Below are positions 62,191 to 64,000 of a stretch of DNA of 64,000 bases, piece after piece. The DNA is from Calothrix sp. FI2-JRJ7. Lineage in GTDB: Bacteria; Cyanobacteriota; Cyanobacteriia; Cyanobacteriales; Nostocaceae. A model generated the notes under the pieces. That model made no database searches. It was not told the origin of the DNA and was given only the letters and a program-made list of their open reading frames with translations. The stretch covers positions 124,001 through 188,000 of the forward strand of contig JAHHGX010000020.1 of NCBI GenBank assembly GCA_019359675.1, written 5' to 3'. The first letter of the stretch is position 1; each line of letters starts with the position of its first letter. The position numbers and the translations under genes are program-made.

Positions 62191-62386
62191 GCTTTTTTTT
62201 CAAAGATTGGTAATATTTTAAAGCTTCTTCTTTTGAAAGACGCTCGTTATCTTCTAAATCCATGAGTTTTGCCAAACCATAGTTTTCTAAGATTTCTTCA
62301 ATTTTTTCAAACTCAGCAATAGGAATTTGTACAGCGATTGGTTGCTTATTCTCATCTGTAACAAAGTTTTTAGTAATTTCTAGCAT
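62177..62386 (-). CDS. RelB/Phd-type antitoxin of the RelE toxin
   Basis: A protein of 69 residues, MLEITKNFVTDENKQPIAVQ, IPIAEFEKIEEILENYGLAK, EDNERLSKEEALKYYQSLKK. The pattern (strand with VTDE..KPVAVQ, then IEEILE) is a common cyanobacterial antitoxin family. It overlaps the toxin start and should regulate the pair. Confidence 0.88.
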   Translation of the reverse strand: MLEITKNFVTDENKQPIAVQIPIAEFEKIEEILENYGLAKLMDLEDNERLSKEEALKYYQSLKKKHVES

Positions 62387-62493
62387 TCTACAACCTTATG
62401 CAAGCTATTCAGATTTTTATTTTAGCTTATAACCACCCAAAGCGAAACCCAAATTAAACAATAAAACAACAAGCTATTTAGAACGAATGAGCG

Positions 62494-62545
62494 CCGTAGG
62501 TTGGGGAGCCACTCGCGTGGACGGGTTTCCCGACTCGAGCAGTGC
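62494..62545. repeat. Fragmentary dispersed repeats
   Basis: CGTAGGTTGGGGAGCCACTC followed by GCGTGGACGGGTTTCCCG. This joins the start of the GTAGGTTGGG family with the same repeat that lies inside the IS4 transposase (48143-48202). Confidence 0.7.
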
Positions 62546-62626
62546 CTACAATTCTAAACAGAGCAATTATCGGTGCCACTGTAATTACTTGCAGCTACTT
62601 AGTAATTATCCTTTGAACATAAATTT

Positions 62627-64000
62627 TTACTTATGTTTAAGAGCGGACATGATTTGTTGCTTCCTTTCTTCTTTACCTAGACAGCCATCTTTACAAAAGC
62701 CGCAGCCTGGTTCTGGACAAATTAACTTACCACATATGTGACAATTATTGTGCTGACCTAATATAAGTGGAGACAAACCACATACCACGTTCGTCGTTTC
62801 TAGGCGCCCGCCACAATAGGCAATAATTGTTTTTAGTGAATCTTTGCTATCTTTTTTACCTTCTAATAATCCTCTGCCTTTGAACCTAAAAATTTTGAAT
62901 TCGTCTATTTTGCTTTTATGCTTATTATCCCATACTATAGATAAAATATTACAAAGCTCTTCAATTGTTTTTATTGGGTCACATATTCCTAAAGGATTAT
63001 TTTGATAATATATTAAGTCTTTATATTCTGCTGGATGAAAAGATGTGCTACCTGAGCGAAACGTATCTAGAAAATGGCTAAGTAAAGTTAAAAACACATA
63101 TGGTAATGTTATTCTTTCTAAATCAATTTTATTGAATCTATCAATCAAATCAATTTTCCATTTTGCTAAATGAGTCTTCCAATGTTCTGGTAAATCCATT
63201 TTAGCCTCTATAAATATAGGAATAAAATTAATTTTTAAAATTTGAATGTCCTCCCATTCAGGAAAATCAAATTCATTTAAATTTCTTAATTTTAAAACTG
63301 CTTGCTTTCGTTGGCTATAAAAAGGCTCAATGGGATAGTCAAAAAGCCAAGGGGGAAGATATAGTTTCTGTGTATCCCTTGGCATAATAACTGAAGAAAA
63401 TTGATTTAAAAAATGATTCTCAATTTCACTAATTTCTTTTTCTGTTATTTCTCCCATAAAAATTATGGGTGAAGTTCTAGGATGAATTTTACTAGATTCT
63501 TTTATCTGTTCTGGCTTTACATAGGGAGAAAGTACACCAGCTATAATAATTTCATCCTTATTACGATTTTTCTTAAATTTTTGAACACAAAATTCTGAAT
63601 AGCCTTTTTTATCATTGTTTCTATTACTGAACGTGGTACGAGCATTTTTAACATCCACATACAAAGTTTTTTTATTATTAATTAAACGTAAATCATAATT
63701 TATCCAATCTTGATTATAGCTTTCGGTTATTTGTTTTAAGGAAACATCCTCTACTGTAAAGCCAATAGATTGGTAAAATTTAATTGTAAATTTTTCGGCT
63801 GCTCTTGCAGAAAGCATTTGTGCTAGCATATAGTCATTTTTCACATATTCTGATGACATCCATTGTTTAGCCAAGCATTCATCTTGTTCAGAAAGTTGTG
63901 CGTATAATGTTTTTGTATCTGTAGTGATATCATTTTTGTATTCAAATTCACTTTTAAAAGCCTCAATGACATTTAAAAAACTAGTAAATCTTTTCTTGAG
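62627..64000 (-). CDS. PD-(D/E)xK-like nuclease with C-terminal zinc ribbon (cut by window edge)
   Basis: The frame is open to the right edge (458 codons visible), so the N-terminus is missing. The TTG at 63874 is not a likely start, because good coding continues upstream (FKSEFEYKNDITTDTKTLYA). A nuclease-like core runs from about 63810 to 63560: AAEKFTIKFYQSIGF, DWINYDLRLINNKKTLYVDV, KNARTTF. D...(V)DVK is the PD-(D/E)xK pattern of restriction enzymes. The C-terminus has CHICGKLICPEPGCGFCKDG, a zinc-binding cluster. The middle is unrecognised. A restriction or defence nuclease is the best guess. It lies next to a toxin-antitoxin cluster, which fits a defence area. Base use is more AT-rich than its neighbours, suggesting transfer. 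Confidence 0.6.
   Translation of the reverse strand, partial: LKKRFTSFLNVIEAFKSEFEYKNDITTDTKTLYAQLSEQDECLAKQWMSSEYVKNDYMLAQMLSARAAEKFTIKFYQSIGFTVEDVSLKQITESYNQDWINYDLRLINNKKTLYVDVKNARTTFSNRNNDKKGYSEFCVQKFKKNRNKDEIIIAGVLSPYVKPEQIKESSKIHPRTSPIIFMGEITEKEISEIENHFLNQFSSVIMPRDTQKLYLPPWLFDYPIEPFYSQRKQAVLKLRNLNEFDFPEWEDIQILKINFIPIFIEAKMDLPEHWKTHLAKWKIDLIDRFNKIDLERITLPYVFLTLLSHFLDTFRSGSTSFHPAEYKDLIYYQNNPLGICDPIKTIEELCNILSIVWDNKHKSKIDEFKIFRFKGRGLLEGKKDSKDSLKTIIAYCGGRLETTNVVCGLSPLILGQHNNCHICGKLICPEPGCGFCKDGCLGKEERKQQIMSALKHK

Noticed and set aside
1..64000. tRNA, rRNA or known riboswitch
   Set aside because: I looked for cloverleaf-like GC-rich stretches with GTTCGA-type loops in the intergenic regions and saw none. 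A covariance-model search would settle this.

Overview
The window is AT-rich DNA from a multicellular (Nostocales-like) cyanobacterium. Evidence: a PEP-CTERM protein, a COP23-domain protein, DUF4058, cyanobacterial signalling architectures (GAF/PAS kinases, FIST sensor, FHA proteins), CHAT and two-partner-secretion proteins, and many short palindromic repeats between genes. The usual cyanobacterial palindrome GCGATCGC was not seen. Instead GGCGCC occurs roughly 130-140 times by eye, where about 3 would be expected from base composition. The genus cannot be fixed from the sequence alone.

The left third (1-23 kb) is most of a contractile injection system (CIS, phage-tail-like, eCIS/tCIS type). 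It lies in two blocks around a regulatory core. The minus-strand block (1-5308) has a small protein, a gp19-type tube protein, a long 36-residue-repeat protein with a tape-measure-like C-terminus, an Afp7-like tube/baseplate adaptor and the start of a VgrG-like spike. The plus-strand block (11981-23039) has an Afp16-like cap, the sheath, two tube proteins, two tail-assembly-chaperone-like proteins, a 49-residue DUF6760-like ORF with no normal start codon, an FHA protein fused to a dead methylglyoxal-synthase-like domain, and two large membrane proteins with Ig-like domains, one also with WD40-like repeats. Between the blocks lie a histidine kinase, a NarL-type response regulator, a pseudokinase fused to a periplasmic-binding-like domain and an FHA protein. 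A broken SGNH hydrolase gene sits beside them. The gp25/AAA/baseplate-wedge genes are not in the window and probably lie beyond the left edge.

23-46 kb holds accessory and signalling genes: an aldose-1-epimerase-like protein, a membrane Ser/Thr kinase, a TpsB transporter convergent with a TpsA-CHAT exoprotein, a COP23 protein, a lipoprotein-type serine protease, a glycosyltransferase, a relic of a CIS-type Ig-like protein, an FKBP isomerase and endonuclease V. It then has a plus-strand run of FHA-zinc ribbon, FHA-flavoprotein-like, FIST sensor, histidine kinase and DUF4058. Five FHA or pseudokinase proteins together with one active-looking kinase suggest that threonine phosphorylation controls the CIS, as in some T6SS. 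This is inference.

46-64 kb is more dynamic: gene relics, an IS4-family element with a frameshifted transposase and 11-bp target duplication, a multidomain sensor kinase, a type II NADH dehydrogenase, intact toxin-antitoxin pairs (ParDE, DUF104-VapC, RelBE) and a run of fused toxin-antitoxin debris at 60.7-61.9 kb. It also carries ileS with a clear terminator and, at the right edge, a partial PD-(D/E)xK-like nuclease with a zinc ribbon. No tRNA, rRNA or CRISPR array was recognised.
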